Shown: positions 13,269 to 27,900, counted from the first letter of the stretch. The stretch: DNA of 64,000 nucleotides from Bugula neritina (GCA_964035545.1 OZ037769.1:6010429-6074428); one strand, 5' to 3'. Notes: generated by a model from the letters alone, not told the origin. Translations and numbers: made by a program.

Positions 13269-16200
13269 ATAGAATATGAATAGAGTATGATAGAATCTCT
13301 ACCCAACAAATATCTGCATCCAGGTATATGTTAAGGGTCTGGTTAGAGAGATGCTAGTTATGATCCATCAACAGATGAGTTAAAAGTTCAAACCATTCAT
13401 CAATCACCAAGCTGCAACTTTGCCTAATGTTACATAATAATTGACAAAAATTTAAAAACCGGCAACACATTTGAAAACCTCACTATTTCAAACTATTGGC
13501 TTTTAAACCAAAGCAATTATTGATTATGGTCACATTTTCATAATTGCAACAATTTAAATGAAATATAAATGTCAAAATGTATACAATTTTAATTTCCTGC
13601 ATAAACTTCACTTTCGAACACCTTAAACCTCACATCACCGCAAGGTTTCAAAATATAAACTGCTTGGTGACAGCTGAACAATATAAACTGTCTATAATTT
13701 ATGTTACCCGGTGACCAGCAAGTTTAAGGTGAGTAAGGGCAAGCCGTACTTAGGAAATTAAAATCCGAGGATATTGGTGAATGACAATGAAGCGTAGCCC
13801 ACAACCCTCTACATTACCATACATTTTAACCTAGTATTAGCTGCATTCTCTACCATGTTTTACTGCAAAGAGATGGTGAAGAAATAACCAACATACCATA
13901 AACGGCATTTAAAACCATTTCAAAGAAGAATTTAAATCATAATGCGGTATTATAACACCAAAAACTCTAATCAAAGCAAAAAACAGCAATTTATTATTCA
14001 GAAAGTGGTGCTTTTTGATGAAAAAGACTATCAGCCCCTATTTAAATCTGACATTGTAATTTTAATTTAGGATGTTTTCATACATAAATTGTAAAGCTAC
14101 CATCAAATTGGTGTGAAAAATGAAATTTGGTTTTGCGGATGGATTACCAAAATAAGGGTAGGGTGAGCATCTCTAACCCAGTGGCTATTCTTTCAAGACT
14201 GCACAGTCTAACAGCACAAGTTTGAATGAGAATGATGCTGGCATTTCTAGCCGCAACCAGTCAGTGTAATACTGAGCTTTGTTGAAGATTTCTTTGAAAT
14301 TTGATATTCGATTTGCATAAAACGGGTAGAGATTATTTGACGTACAGAGATTTACAGTAAATAATGGTAGAATTAGCAGATGTATAGCTTAGTTTAATAC
14401 TTAGCTGATGTTGGTATCTCTTGATTAGATTAAGATGACATAAACCAAACCAGTCATTAACAAGGGTGAAGTCTTATTCTCTTTATACAGGTTGCTGCTG
14501 CAGTAAACTGCAAATTAGTGTCTTTTTTATCAATTAAGAGCTTACAGCTGCAAGGCTAATCTTACTCCATCACTCATTGAATTTTTTTTATAAGTATATT
14601 ATACCAGATGCAGGGTTAGCATTCAAAACTAAGTCATGACTACTGTATTCATGAACTTTTATTTGAAAATTTAGCATTTGCCTGAATGCAAAGATATTTC
14701 CAGGGTTGGATTATGTAACATAGACCCTTAAGCTTGTTTAATTACACTATTTATTCAATACTGTTGTAATACAAAATAACTTTGAATTCAATCAGGAGGC
14801 CATAACTACAAATTGAAACTGTTACTGGCCAAAGCAAATTAAGTACTACCGTCATATTTTATTTTCACCGGTTAAAATATATTATAAAAGCATAAAACCT
14901 TCAAAAGTATCATTCTTTATTTCAATTAAAATTTGAAATTCAAATTATTCTGGGTGTAAATCAAATTAATAATTTAGTAGCTTAATATATTATTATATAG
15001 TTCTGGTCCTACCATCTGTTTAGCAGAGAGAAAAATATAAATTTGACTTCAAGTTTAATTTAAACAAAAAATTCACTCTTTTAAAGCACAAGCTGGATTT
15101 ACCAATATAGCGTTGGTATTGTATTCTGCGTTGCTAAAAATATTAGCTCAACTCATTTAAACCAGTTTATGAAACCTAATTCAACATAAAGAAAAGATGA
15201 TCTATTGTAGCTGTGAAGGTTTGCAGTTAACCGCTATAATTATATTTTTATTATACCATTATTAGCAAGAAAATATTTTATGAAACCAGTTGAAGTAGTA
15301 AAATACCATAACAATATTTCTAGAGCATGTTGGCTTGCAGTTGAGGGAATGCAAGAAATACGAGAGGAGCAGAGGAGCTAGCCAGAATAAGTATGGCCAT
15401 GATTAGTGGGGAATTGCTGTGATCAAACGCAAGTCTTATGATGGCAATACTGATAAATTTATCTTGAGAAATTCCAACATACCAAAGAATGTTATCTCCC
15501 ACTGTAATCAATGGAAGATCTGCCAGCGGCCATATTGGTGTAACCTCAATTTTTAGTCCAAAGTTTGTCTGTGCACCACAGATCTACCAATCAGAAGGCA
15601 AGGAGAGAAAATTGACCTAAATAAACTATATAGCTACTCCATTTGACTATCTAAACCTAAAGATTGGCCAGCGAGTTCTACACTTTCCCTGGTCGAACTG
15701 GAAAATATACGATTTTACATTTTTACCAAATTTTTACCAAATTGTTTATATATAAAATATAATATGAGCAATGTAGGTGTGAATCTTTGCTTTCTAGCAG
15801 ACCTGCATATAGTGCTTTCCTTGAGCTGGCTTAAAAAATTGCTCTAAAACTCATCTTTTAATCAATCTGAAAACCTCATATTTGATTATTTTGTTTACTA
15901 GTAGCAAAACATAAAAGTAATTTTTTCACCTAGGAAGTAATATAATAAATGATAGAGTTAATGTCAACCTGATACAAGTGTATTGCTTACAAATCTAGTT
16001 CCAACTGAAAAACACCTTCGAATTGGAGAACTTTTGACTTATAAGAAATAATTGCAGCAAATAAGTGACCCACTAACCAGTGGAGCAGATGCAAATAATA
16101 TATACTATCAATCTAAGGAGAGAAGTACAGCCTGGACTAAATAGTATAACGTTGGTTTTTTAAACCAAATAATAGTAAAACTTATAAAACTTTCTTGTAT

Positions 16201-17234
16201 GTATTTTTGTATCTATAAAAAGTAGCAGCAAATGCAATGTGTTTTATGACAGAAAAGGTTACAATATTTGCTTAAGAAGTTAAGGAGCCTGTACTACCAC
16301 GTAGGGTTAATTTAGTTATAAATACTAATTTGCTAATTACTTCTTAATTCACTTATATTTGTTTTCCTCCTATTCACTCAAGACTGCAAAAACAAACATA
16401 AACAAAACATTGCTAATTGACTGATGATAATTCGTAAACTTCTACTGATCAGACATGTAAAAACAAACACTTGCTTTATACTCAAATGAGGTTATGTTTG
16501 TTCTAACGAATGCACTGGTAGACATTCAGCCTGAGCTTGATGATTAGTTTAACTCATTGAAGACTTTAGAAATTTGAGAATAGGTATAATAGAACAAGCA
16601 TAGTTTTAATACTTTGTTTTTGACTCTAATGGCTGCAATCGTTTGCCTTTGTGTTGTTGGTATTTAAACAATTACTATGTGGGTACAGCCATCATAAAAA
16701 TACACCTTTCTGTGGATTGCACGCTCTTATCTTAGGACCAAAATGTAACCAGTTCAACTGTGAATCATTTCTGAGTCACTCGCTGGTCAACATTATAGTA
16801 AGATGAATGTATAGGATAAGAGCCTTTCAAATATTCTCATTGTTCTTCCGCCTGCCTTCAAGTTCCTGCATTTTACAAAAACACAGGTCTTTCTATTTAG
16901 CATTGTTATAAAGTAGTCTATAAGAATTAAGATTTCACATTTTATACATGACTTTACCCAGCGTAGTTTTGAAGAAAGATCATATTTTTATAGGATCACC
17001 ATTGGTTTACTAGAACGTTGGATTTGATGTTTGGATATGAGTCAGTTTACTTCATTTAGTACACACCAGCAACTTATGACCTAACATTAAAGTTTGCTCA
17101 AAATCAATTGAAATTTACTATACATGCTATTTTTATGTGCTGGTTTTAACTACGCATAACAGAAAAGGCTGGAAGGGGATTCCCCAACATTAAAGCACAG
17201 GTCATTGTCATATGCACTTAATATTCTATATGTT

Positions 17235-17265
17235 CGGACCGTTACGAAAAAACCGTAACGGTCCG
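17235..17265. repeat. Perfect 12-bp inverted repeat with A-rich loop
   Basis: cggaccgttacg (17235-17246) is followed after 7 bases (aaaaaac) by its exact reverse complement cgtaacggtccg (17254-17265). A further partial copy (ccgtaac) continues to 17269. It stands out because it is CpG-rich inside AT-rich DNA. Function unknown; it could be a transposon end or a hairpin. Confidence 0.8.
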
Positions 17266-17864
17266 TAACTAAAACTAGCTGAATAATTAGGGAAAAACAT
17301 AGGAAATGAAGCAAAATTAAAAAGAACTTTGATTATTTAGGTGTATTTATTGGTGTTTTACTAGTTTTGGCCAAAAAACGATGTTCATTACCAGCTAAAT
17401 TGTGAAAAATAGCCAAAAACTGAAGATATCCAGTGTGTACTAAATTAAGTAAAATGACCCATATGCAACTTTGTAAAGCCAATATACAATGGCGTTCAGT
17501 ACAAGGATATTATATATACTTTTACATCATTTGAAATCTTGAATGAAATATATTGTCAATAAACTACAATGACACTGCAATAATCCCCCAGATGAGCTCC
17601 ATTAACTGGATAAAACCTAACAGTGCTGGATTAACCATAATCAAGCTACGGCTTTACAAACTCTAGCATGTGCAGGAAATCCTATAATCCATAGAAAAGG
17701 CAAAAAACTATTCAAATATTATCACAAAGTGGATAAAAAAGAAATCTTTTAGATGACTTCGCATTCTGATAACAAAAGTGATAAAACTGGCACTATTATT
17801 AATATTTAGTACATTAGAGAATTTAGAACATAGAGAAAAATTAAGACAAGTAGAGAATTCAGAG

Positions 17865-18000
17865 AGCAGTCGTGGTCTAGGAGCTAAATTGATGACTCTG
17901 TAAACACAAGGTCAGTAGTAGTTAATCCCCAGTGAAGGTCATTGATGATGTTAGGAAGAGCATTCAGTCATAATTGCTTCTTTGCCCCAATAGTGAAAAA
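17865..18000 (+). mobile_element. tRNA-derived SINE, copy 1 (3' truncated)
   Basis: Decayed tRNA-like head ('cagtcgtggtctaggagc') followed by the family's shared body: ggtcattgatgatgttagga, then the 'gagcattcagtcataattgct' core. It breaks off after 'ttgccccaatagtgaaaaa', without the 'aataagtccttagccc' segment and the tail seen in the full copies at 51003 and 51926. Confidence 0.8.
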
Positions 18001-18684
18001 GTACTGAGCTTGTTGAAAAAACCCACGTTAAGCTTTTATTTAATCAGAGAATTACTGGGTGCACCAACACTATACATGTTTGATATCTAATCAGGTGGCA
18101 TATTATCGATGACTGGACCGATTTGAAATACTTGGCCAAATAAATTGCAGATGGAAAAGTCCGTTGATCAAAGCAAAGATCATGCTAAACTCATGACAAT
18201 ACTTTACGCTATAGGCAATAAATACTGCAAGATGAAACAGAATAAGAAAGATTGAGAAAAATAGTCAAGTTTCGTTGCTTTCTTACAAGTTTATATTTAA
18301 TCATCAATAAGCATAAAGCTTGAGTATTTGCAATAAGTTTAAAGATTTGTGCCATCTTGTCCAAAAAAGAGAGAGCAAGAGTGAAACTTCAAGTTAGTTA
18401 TTGAGAGTAGATGCTAGCACCAAAAGAAATGCAATAAAAAGTTAGATATTCAAGACTTTGTTGAGATGTTGATGTGCCTTAGAAAAAAAAATACAACGCC
18501 CACATATAAAACCACATAACTCTATAAAAGGAGATTTAAAATAAAAAAACTATAATATAATTTAACATTATAAAATATGATTGACCCCAATTCATTTTTA
18601 AGAATGCCATTATGTTTCAAAATGCATAAACCTGCGAGAGATGACATCCTTATATGTTATGCTTGCTATGAAGTCCAGATAATA

Positions 18685-18690
18685 TTTAAT
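18685..18690 (-). promoter_or_regulatory. Candidate poly(A) signal (ATTAAA) of the 29-exon gene
   Basis: ATTAAA on the minus strand, about 105 bases after the proposed stop codon at 18794-18796. No AATAAA is seen closer. Position only; no transcript evidence. Confidence 0.35.
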
Positions 18691-18793
18691 TATGAATTAA
18701 AGTATTTAAGCCTATAAATCAAAATAAATTGAGTATAACAGATGTTTGCTAACATTGTTTTCAAACACCTGTTGTCAACTGCCACCATGACAT

Positions 18794-21700
18794 TTAGAAA
18801 TATCTTGGCGCACCAGGGGGTCTCTTCTCCATTGTGCCAATAATCTCTGGTAATCTGCAAATACAAAAATAACAAATATACAGCAACTTGTTGTTACATG
18901 TCACTTGTTGCCACATGCGTCACATGTCACACAAAATAGACAAATGTAACTAAAAACTTGTCAACTTCTTTACTTACAAAAACCTTGAATTTTTATCAAA
19001 ATACATAACCACTTTTTATTAAAGCCAATAAACTGAGAAAAGAAAACATTATAGTTACAACTTCTGTGAAAGCATTATTCATGGAAACTAATGTAAAGAA
19101 ATAAGGAGGATGTTGACACGATAAGAAATTACATTACTAAGAGAGCACGTGTTGGTGACTACTGCAAACTTAATATTTGAGATAAGAATTATCATATCCA
19201 GCAGGTTATACTCATGGGAGTCACCAAGTGCAATCACTTCCTCATTCGAACTTCTTATGACATCTTACGGAATCAAAACAAATGTTACGCATTGGTGTGT
19301 AAGACACAATGACAGCGCAATTGATAAAAAGAAACAGTCAACAAATTGCAAAACTGTCCTATCAAATTAAAAATTGAATCGCTTATCGCTTTCACGGGTT
19401 AATATAAAAGAGGGCACAACTCTGAAATGTTTACTCAGCAAATCTTGACTTCTATTTTTATCTTTAATGCAGTAAAATAGCGTCTAAAATTTTAGTTTTA
19501 AAACTCACTAATGCTTCATAAGCACATGTTAACGTGAAGGCAACTCCAAATTTCATCAGTTATCACCTAAACTATATTTATTTGAAATGAAAAATAACAA
19601 TTATGGGCTGCAAATGAGCAATATCAAGAGTTCAAAAATGATAGATTATGGGTTAAATACAAAATGATAATTTGAATTGTTTTAAAGTGAACCCAACGTA
19701 TTCACAGTAACTGAACTTACTTGGCGTATTTAGATAAGATTTTTCTACTCTTTTCTCTCATCTCTGTCTTATTAACATTAGAACCATGCAGGAGCTCGTC
19801 TGCCAGCTGCCGATTCTGCCAGGCTGTCTCCTTCTTAAGTGGGAAACCCAGAGGATTCAAATCTCTAGTAGCGACTTCATTTTTTACATGTCTTGGTTTA
19901 TTAAACTTTTCCAGCGACATGTCAAAAGGGTTGAGGCATATCCCGTCATGCATTGATAGAAAGAGCGGAATATATACTAAGTAATCCAGAAAGCATACCT
20001 ACAAATGACAATGTGCTTTTACTATTCTACCACACACTAGTTATCTTGTACTTATACTTACTACCTGATTATTAGGTAGTGTATTTTGTTGATACTTGGT
20101 GAACACAGTTAACACTACCTACTTAGCTCTATAATTACGTGACCTATTAATTAAATTTATACTCCCACCAAATCTTCTTGAATAAATAAGGTTAACTCTT
20201 GTTTAGACATGCCAAAGAAAATGTTCAATTAAAAACTACAGTAATGTTATGAGACTTAAAAGCCCTTAATTGTTACCATTTGCTAGGAACTGGTTATATG
20301 GTACAGAGGAAACATAATATTACAAATAAAATGGGAGTTATCACCTCATGCCAAGAGTTTGGCTTGAGTTGTGCCATTACGTAATCCTGTTGTTGCCACG
20401 ACAACCCACCAGCAATGAGCTCTATCATAAGAGCCTCACACTTTATATAGTTAGGGTCATGGTCCCCTTTATTGTTGCAGAAAAACATTTCCTTATATAA
20501 GTTAAGTTTTCGCTCAATATCGGCTAAATCTGAGATCTTCAGCAGATCCTTGCAATGAGTACTAAAACACAATGACCTCTATGAAATACAAAGAATTTTA
20601 AGGAATACAATGAGCTTTGTGGAATACAAAGAGCTCTAGAAAATAAAGTGAGCTCTAATTCCTACAAAGAACATTATAAAATACAGTAGAGATTCAATGA
20701 AATGCATAGCAATGAGTTATGTCAATAACTTCTTTATATCATATCTAGTTTAGTATTGATTTTCTAAAAAAAATTTCGGTTTTACCCATCAATTTTTCTG
20801 ATAATTAATTCAGTGTGAGACAATCACAAGGTTGTATTTAAACTCTGCTGTTAACATATATTTAAAAATTCTTTGCTTCCAGTTCAAGTTCATCAGCAAG
20901 ACATAAGAGAAGATAACAACTAAATCAAAACAATAATGTGCTATTATTCCGATACATGAGCAGGACTTCACAAGCCATCTCCACTCACTCCATTTTGGTG
21001 ACTCTATCACTAAGAGCGGCAGCGACACCAAACATTCTAAAGGATAGATGATCATGTGGCTGTACGTCTAGTATCTTCATGACGTAGTCCATCTGCTTCT
21101 CCGTCATTCCAGCTATACTGTTGACACCTTCCAGAGCTACTCGGGCGTCCTGTAATTAGTATACTACGTGATATAGTGATGTACAATAAGATTCATTGAG
21201 AATAGACATAGCATGTGTGCATGAGCACAGGAGCAGATAACTCTGTTAAAAAATATATAAAACATGTTTGATTTGAACAGGCTAGGGTATATGTCAAACA
21301 GATGTTTAGTTTAATTGTAGTCCCGATTCTCAAAAATAGCTTTCCTATTCATATTTATACTAACTACGACGAACAGGTATCATTATATTGAATTCGACAC
21401 AATCAAATGATAGGAATTCATCAGGGATAGCCTACATGTTGCTACAAATTAAAAATATATTCAGTAGAACTGATGCAACAGAAAATACTTAATTGTCTCA
21501 CTATTCAACATAAGCATTTAAAATTTAATAACAATTGTTGATGCGATAATTTTAAATGAAACCATGGAATTACTTAAACCTTTCAAACTTGAATATTTTT
21601 AGACACTCTATATAACTACTGACTGAAGTTACAAAGCAGCCTCCAGCATATAAATTCAGCAAAAATATCAATTGTCCTTGAAAAAGACAATAACTCCAAT

Positions 21701-21984
21701 AATTACAAAAACTTTTATGCAAAATGTTTATTCCTTAAACTTTACCTGATAGCTAACGATTCCTGTCTTTTTCTGATCTTCAACAACAAAGGCTCGAGCA
21801 TAGCTGTCAATCATCTTCTGATCGACTAGTCTATACGCTGCCAGATAATCGATGCCGGCATTCTGCTCCGGCTCCAAAGGGTATTGTAGGAGGGCAGACT
21901 CCTCAATTAGCTGCTTCATGTATCCCAGTAACTCGTTACCACCCTTCTTCATCAGCACGTTTACTCGTCGCTTACCGGGCATCA
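18794..21984 (-). CDS. Exons 25-29 of the unnamed gene: EF-hand-like C-terminal region
   Basis: Part of the 18794-43307 gene (residues ~1115-1432). The exons encode alternating amphipathic helices. Exon 25 ends D-Y-L-A-A-Y-R-L-V-D-Q-K-M-I-D-S-Y, then F-V-V-E-D-Q-K-K-T-G-I-V-S-Y. The latter resembles a degenerate EF-hand loop (acidic residue, Lys/Thr-Gly, then Ile/Val). Exon 26 reads V-A-L-E-G-V-N-S-I-A-G-M-T-E-K-Q-M, and exon 27 has C-N-N-K-G-D-H-D-P-N-Y. The spacing suggests two EF-hand pairs, but canonical calcium ligands are incomplete, so a structural rather than calcium-sensing role is possible. Exon 28 seems to end with AAG TAA, but that TAA overlaps a strong donor (AA|GTAAGT). Splicing to 18854-18794 adds a tail ending G-A-P-R-Y-F. 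Confidence 0.75.
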
Positions 21985-24900
21985 CTGCATGCAGAAGACA
22001 ATGCTAGATGCAGACGTTACTAGATGCAGACGTTACTAGATGCAGACGCTACTAGATGCAGACGGCACCAGCACACACAAATGACATCAGTGCATGCGTA
22101 TATAATGCAGAAAAACCACCTCATCATTGTTGGTGAAAATAAAAAAGAGCCTCAATGCTAACAAGTTGGAGCTACACAGACCATTATATTCTAACCAACT
22201 CAAGTTACCATCTTTCTGTCATTCTAGTGTGAGCCCTTTACGCACATTATACTAATGGATCAACCCTCTAAGGTAGACATAGAAGCACCGATACATTTAC
22301 TAAGTAGATGTTCTTTTTTAAAGAGAAGATATGCAGTATGGTGAGTGAGAGTTTATTCAGTATGTTTAAGTGGTTTCGGATCATCTTACATAATGCTAGT
22401 ATAGATATCTTTACAGGGACAGCATTGCAATATTCAGCTGACAGATTAAATTTTAACATAAACCCAGGAGTTATCTTCTATTATCCAGAATAACTAAACC
22501 TCTAAAGGAACAGATATAGCTGTATACGTCTGTTCAGTTGCTGGTGAGGAATATTTGTAGTACACAGTTAGATATACAAACATTCAACTTAAGTTAATAA
22601 ACAACACTGACAGACATTTAAGTTCCCAAATGTTATCAGTTGTTGAAAATACAACCTCCAAGTAGTTCTTAGCCAGTTCTTTCCAAGTAAGAGTTATACA
22701 ACTTGAAAAAACTGATTGCATCATCAGCCATTTTTAGCACATTTAAGCCAGAGTTAAATAAACATATTCAGTCACTTTGAACCCTTTGGGATATAGTTAA
22801 GCTTTATTAACTATAATACATCCAGAACCTGCTCACGGAATGCCTGAGTGACTGGTGATAATGATAAGCTTCTCAGAGTAACTTACGTGTAGAAGTGTCA
22901 AGGTCACTATCTCCTGCCAGTTCGTCACTGTCCATGTCACTAGCATAATCACGGGCGTTCTTCAGTCCAACCTAACAGTACAACAAATATTATATATGGC
23001 AGTACAACAAATATTAATATTATATATATAATACAACAAATATTATATATGGCAATACAACAAATATCAATATTATATATATAATACAACAAATATTATA
23101 TATGGCAATACAACAAATATTATATTATATATCAAAACCCAATAAATTTATATATTATATAACCCATTAAATAAAAAAGAAAAAATACAAATATAACATA
23201 TACCAAGTACAACATACCAATATCATAACATAAATATCGCAGGCCAATATCCCCTAACAAATACTATACGCACAAAATATAAATATATATATATATCATA
23301 TTATATTGTATTGTGCAAAAGCTACAAAAAATTCTCTGAACTAAATCAAAAGACACATTTCTTGACCTGAAGTAGCTATCTGAAATTTTTTTATACAAAA
23401 CTTCCTTATGAAAAGCTTGGTGTAATAAGATATAACTTTACTTCAAAGTTTCAAACAAAAGAACTCAGTAAAAACCTGTGAAAAGGCTTCAAGGGTTTCA
23501 TTTTGCAAATTCTCTCACAAATGTCACTAGTAAGTTTCAGCAAGAATTTAAACTAAATCCTTCAAGTACTTTACAGCAAACACACCTTTTGGCCTCCTTC
23601 CATAATTCTCAAGTCGTCTCCGAACTTCTGCTTTAGAGCTCTAGCGATATCCTGTTTAGACATGTTCGGGTCAATGCCGAGTGCCTTCAGGTCTTCTTTG
23701 GACAGCTTGTTTATGTCTATTTTAGTCTTGCCAGCTCGAAGTTTTAGTTTCCCATCAGCACCCTGCAAGTATGAAATTGTACATCAAGTTCTGTCTACAA
23801 ATCTCACAGAGTACAATAAAGTTGTTGCATAATGTATAATTGCAATTAGAAACTGCGTTTTCAAGTAAATAAAAATTGCAAATCTCAATAAGAAACATAC
23901 TAATTATCTGATGTACTAGCAACCATTTAAGAAAATATTTAACTCCAATCTGCTATAAAATTAGAACTTTATTTTTAAAAATCTCAATACACCAGCAGCT
24001 GGTAAAAGGGAAACATCCACAACTATCACATGTCTTATACACAAGTTCAAAAATATAATTTCATATACATGAACTTTATCGTATTAATAATATTAAACTA
24101 AGAAAATGCCAGAATAATTTTCATATATTTGATTTTAAAACCTTGTATTGGCAGATATGACAATACAAATAGGGAACACAACTCTAGAAGTCTTTTTAGC
24201 TGTGCGCTCATAACTTACGGTATAAATAATACTTGCTTACTCATTATTTATATTTTATATAAACAACATAAAGAAACACCTTCTCAAAGTAGTTGCCGTC
24301 ATCGTTGTCAAATTTGTCTCTGGTGACATGTTTCTTAGTCTTAAGACCCTCTTTAGTTTTGGTCTTGCCGATGACGTTGCCATGTTCATCATAAGTGTAC
24401 TCGTACTCCGAGCCCGACTCCCCGTCGTGGTACTTCTTTTTCTTCTTCTTGATACGTCCTTTCTCATCGTATTCCTACAAAGAATTGTCTGCACATGATT
24501 CAACACATTATAGAAAAGTAATTTGAATATTTTTATCACACAGCTTTATTATAATATATACAAGTTACATAATGATACTGTTGAACCAAATACCACTATT
24601 ATCATGAGCCTGTATTCCACATAATTATTGATCACTACAAATAAGAAAAATAGGTTTATGGAGCACTGCTACCTTAAAGAGTATTCAACTAGTAACGCAA
24701 ACAGATAGAGGAAATGTGTATACTTCCAGATGTGTACACTACTGACTGTGAGATGGGTTCAGCTAAAGAATCCCAGACACACTTCAGTATTTAAAAAATC
24801 CACACAAATCTTAGCTATTATCTACATTCTACAGCCTGTTTGATGGTTTTATGCTCAAACAATTTTGCTTTATAATTAATTTTGTTCAAACATATCTTGA

Positions 24901-27900
24901 AAAGATTTAGAATTTCTGCGATGGCTCACCTGCCATTTCTAATAGCTCTAAAACCCGTAGTATTATAAAATAGTAAATATTGCTAACTTTCATTGCCATT
25001 CTTAGCTGCTGCAAAACACAGTTTAATCACTGGGCTGGTTTCAAATTTTAAACTTTGAACTTACTTGCTTCCTATATAAATTTTACAGATTGAAACAGCA
25101 GCACAACTGTACACAAGAAGTTAATTTGGAATATAAATGATGAATAATAATGATTGGATGTTTTTCCATGCAAATTGTTTTACTGTTTTAGTGACACCCC
25201 TGACCAGCATTGTCTGACTATGTAGACAGTAGTGTCTATAGCAACATAAGCTTAATATAACTACAGTTGATACAGAAGTATACGTACAATCTCATACTCA
25301 TAGTCACTCTCCACAATCTCATCCACTCCTTTTCGCAGTTTCTTTTTCCGTTTTCCATCCACACCAATGAATGATTCACCTGGGGCAAGAAAGGTTTACA
25401 AGAAGCTAGAGAATAATTCCAGGAGGAAAATTATATAAAATGCAGTACTCCCTTCGTATTATACTAAGTTACAGGTCCCAAAACCTCAATCCATGATGCA
25501 TTAGAATACCAGATTCAACTCATGGTAACATTGAATTTGGCGATTTTGTCTCTATACACACATACATAAGCCACAGAATGGGGGTTCAAGTCTTTTTCGT
25601 GACTAGTAAAATTGCGTGAGAAATGGATCAGTGTGTTGCATTTACAAGAAGCAGTGAACACAATGTGATTGAGGAGAGGTTTATACACCTACCACTGTCA
25701 CTGCTTTCATAGCCACCACCTCCTTTACCTTTCTTCCCACCTTTACCTCCTTTATGTCTACCCTTGGTCCCATATCTTTCTTCTACAGCAATATAATGAC
25801 ATAGTGTAATACAGAAATCAGTTCATAAATTCAGTTCTAGCTGTAGCTTGTAAGTTATAGCTGTGATATATCAAATGATTCACTAAATTATGGCAATATT
25901 TCGAGTTTATTGCTTCAAATTGCTCACATGAAACCATCAAAATTATTTCCTTGTGTCAAATACACCACAAAATAGTAGGAAACATTGAGATTTATTAGTT
26001 ATCTTAATTTCAGGGTTATGACTAATGTAGCAATAGTTAAGTTGCTATTGCTAGCATTCCAAGTAAATGACATGCAGGCATGTTCATTCCATGTTGGAAT
26101 TCCAAGCACCACTTGGGAAATTATGGGTTACATTTTACACATCATGATGTAATGATTATTGCAACACTAGATAGATTTAACCATGCTGGTTGAAAAACAT
26201 ATTTCTTATTCTATTAGGCTTTCTTGGCAAATTTCATATAAATAACCAACATTATTTTGCTATTAATTAAAATGTATAAGCATGTTTAAAAACTTTTCTT
26301 GGAATTTGAAATAATTATAAGTTTCATTGAATATGTTTATAAAACAGCATTGATACCTTCTACAGAAAGTGTTTGGGAATTTTATAAGAAAGTTTCTAAA
26401 AGCAGGGAAATTCCATGGTGAAACATGAGTGAAAAGTAGATTTTTCCAAGAGAGGTACTATAAAGAGACTGAGTTAATTGAGACAGAATCATATGAGGTC
26501 TTGTAGGCTGTAACACTAAGCTGTGGAATAGAGTGGGACCACAGTATCGCATGCATATCGTGAGTATAACACAGGTATACATGCAGGTAGCTGTACATGA
26601 TGCCTGATGAAGGGTGCAGCTTGAAATCAGGTATGAAATCTTAACAACTCAAGTTGCAAACTTCTTACAGTAATCTACAATATTTGCTGAGAAATTGAGG
26701 TGGGATTTTAGACGCAAGTGTTTATATACTGCAATTCGATGACATTATTGTTATGTTGTAACTCCATATATGTTTGCATTGATTGAGATATAATATAATG
26801 TTATTAATTATAATAATGTGGTTACATGTAAACCTCAATGCAAAGTTGTGAGTAAGATTTCAGCAAAACACAACTCATTATTTGCAGCAACCACAAAAAT
26901 AGGAGAATTAATGACAGAGGTAATTTTCTCAAAAAGAATCTCAAAAAATTATTTCTTACAAAATAAACTTTGAATACTACTAATAATGTTGAAGTAACTT
27001 TTGTTGAGTAAAATTGAGTTAAGCTTCAATATTCATTCATTAAAAGCTAGCTGGTTTGCTAACTTGTACATTTAAAAACAACATTTACACTGCAACCTTG
27101 ATGGAGTATTATAGATGCTGAGCCATAGCCTACTTAATCACATCAAATTATTGCAACACACCAGGGTATTGGTCACGTGGTAGTATAGCTTTATATTACG
27201 TGGCACACAACGCTTTCATCTCCGCATATGCTGGGAAATTCCAACATAAATACATGAGTTATCAAAGCAATTGGAAAACCAGTTTGTAATGAAAAATCTG
27301 CAACTTGACAACTATGTAATATATGTACATTTGCCTTGCCTTCCTGTAAACTCCTCAAGTATACTCATAAATACTGGCAGGTAGATATAGATATTGAAAT
27401 GCTGACGAAACAACACATGACTAAATGTTGCCAACATTTAGCAGCTTATATATACACAACACTGATATTAGTTTAACCTCAACAAAGTCTGTAAAATACA
27501 TAAAGATTTAACTTTAAACCTTGATTTCTCGTAAATCATAGTACATGTAGTTGAAATATTTTCCTATAGGACTTCTATATTATAAAACTTATGCAAGTAT
27601 AGAGCAAATATCCCTGTGAGAAACCCCTGACAAAAAGGTCTTTTTTGTTAGATCAGGCTAAGGACTAATTAATATGTGGCACATGAGCAATTATGATTGG
27701 ATGCTCTTCCTAGCATCACCAATGGCCTTTACCAGAGATAGAACCCATGACTTCGTGTTTACTAACTCCTTAAAAATACAAGCTGCCGAGCTGAAACTGC
27801 AGGTGGCAGCCAGTGGCAGTAGACCAGCTGACTAGTAGCTCAATATTAGGTAGTTTATGACGGCCACCCTTATAATAATATACGAGTAATATTAATAAAC

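Larger units (their letters stand above)
6576..17860. other. Non-coding stretch with scattered repeats, no supportable gene
   Basis: No exon-like block with a conserved-looking protein was found on either strand. The frames at 7604-7876 (+), 8250-8507 (-) and 15320-15511 (-) look random, with hydrophobic or low-complexity products. The stretch holds a degenerate 'gagtata' array (about 8275-8365), a TA microsatellite, two decayed tRNA-like pieces, a G-rich array and a 12-bp hairpin; the last four are listed separately. It may be intergenic, or a long intron or UTR of a gene to the left. Confidence 0.55.

Noticed and set aside
15320-15511. Hydrophobic minus-strand frame that could be a membrane exon
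   Set aside because: Isolated, with no flanking exons and no family resemblance; such frames are expected by chance in 18 kb.
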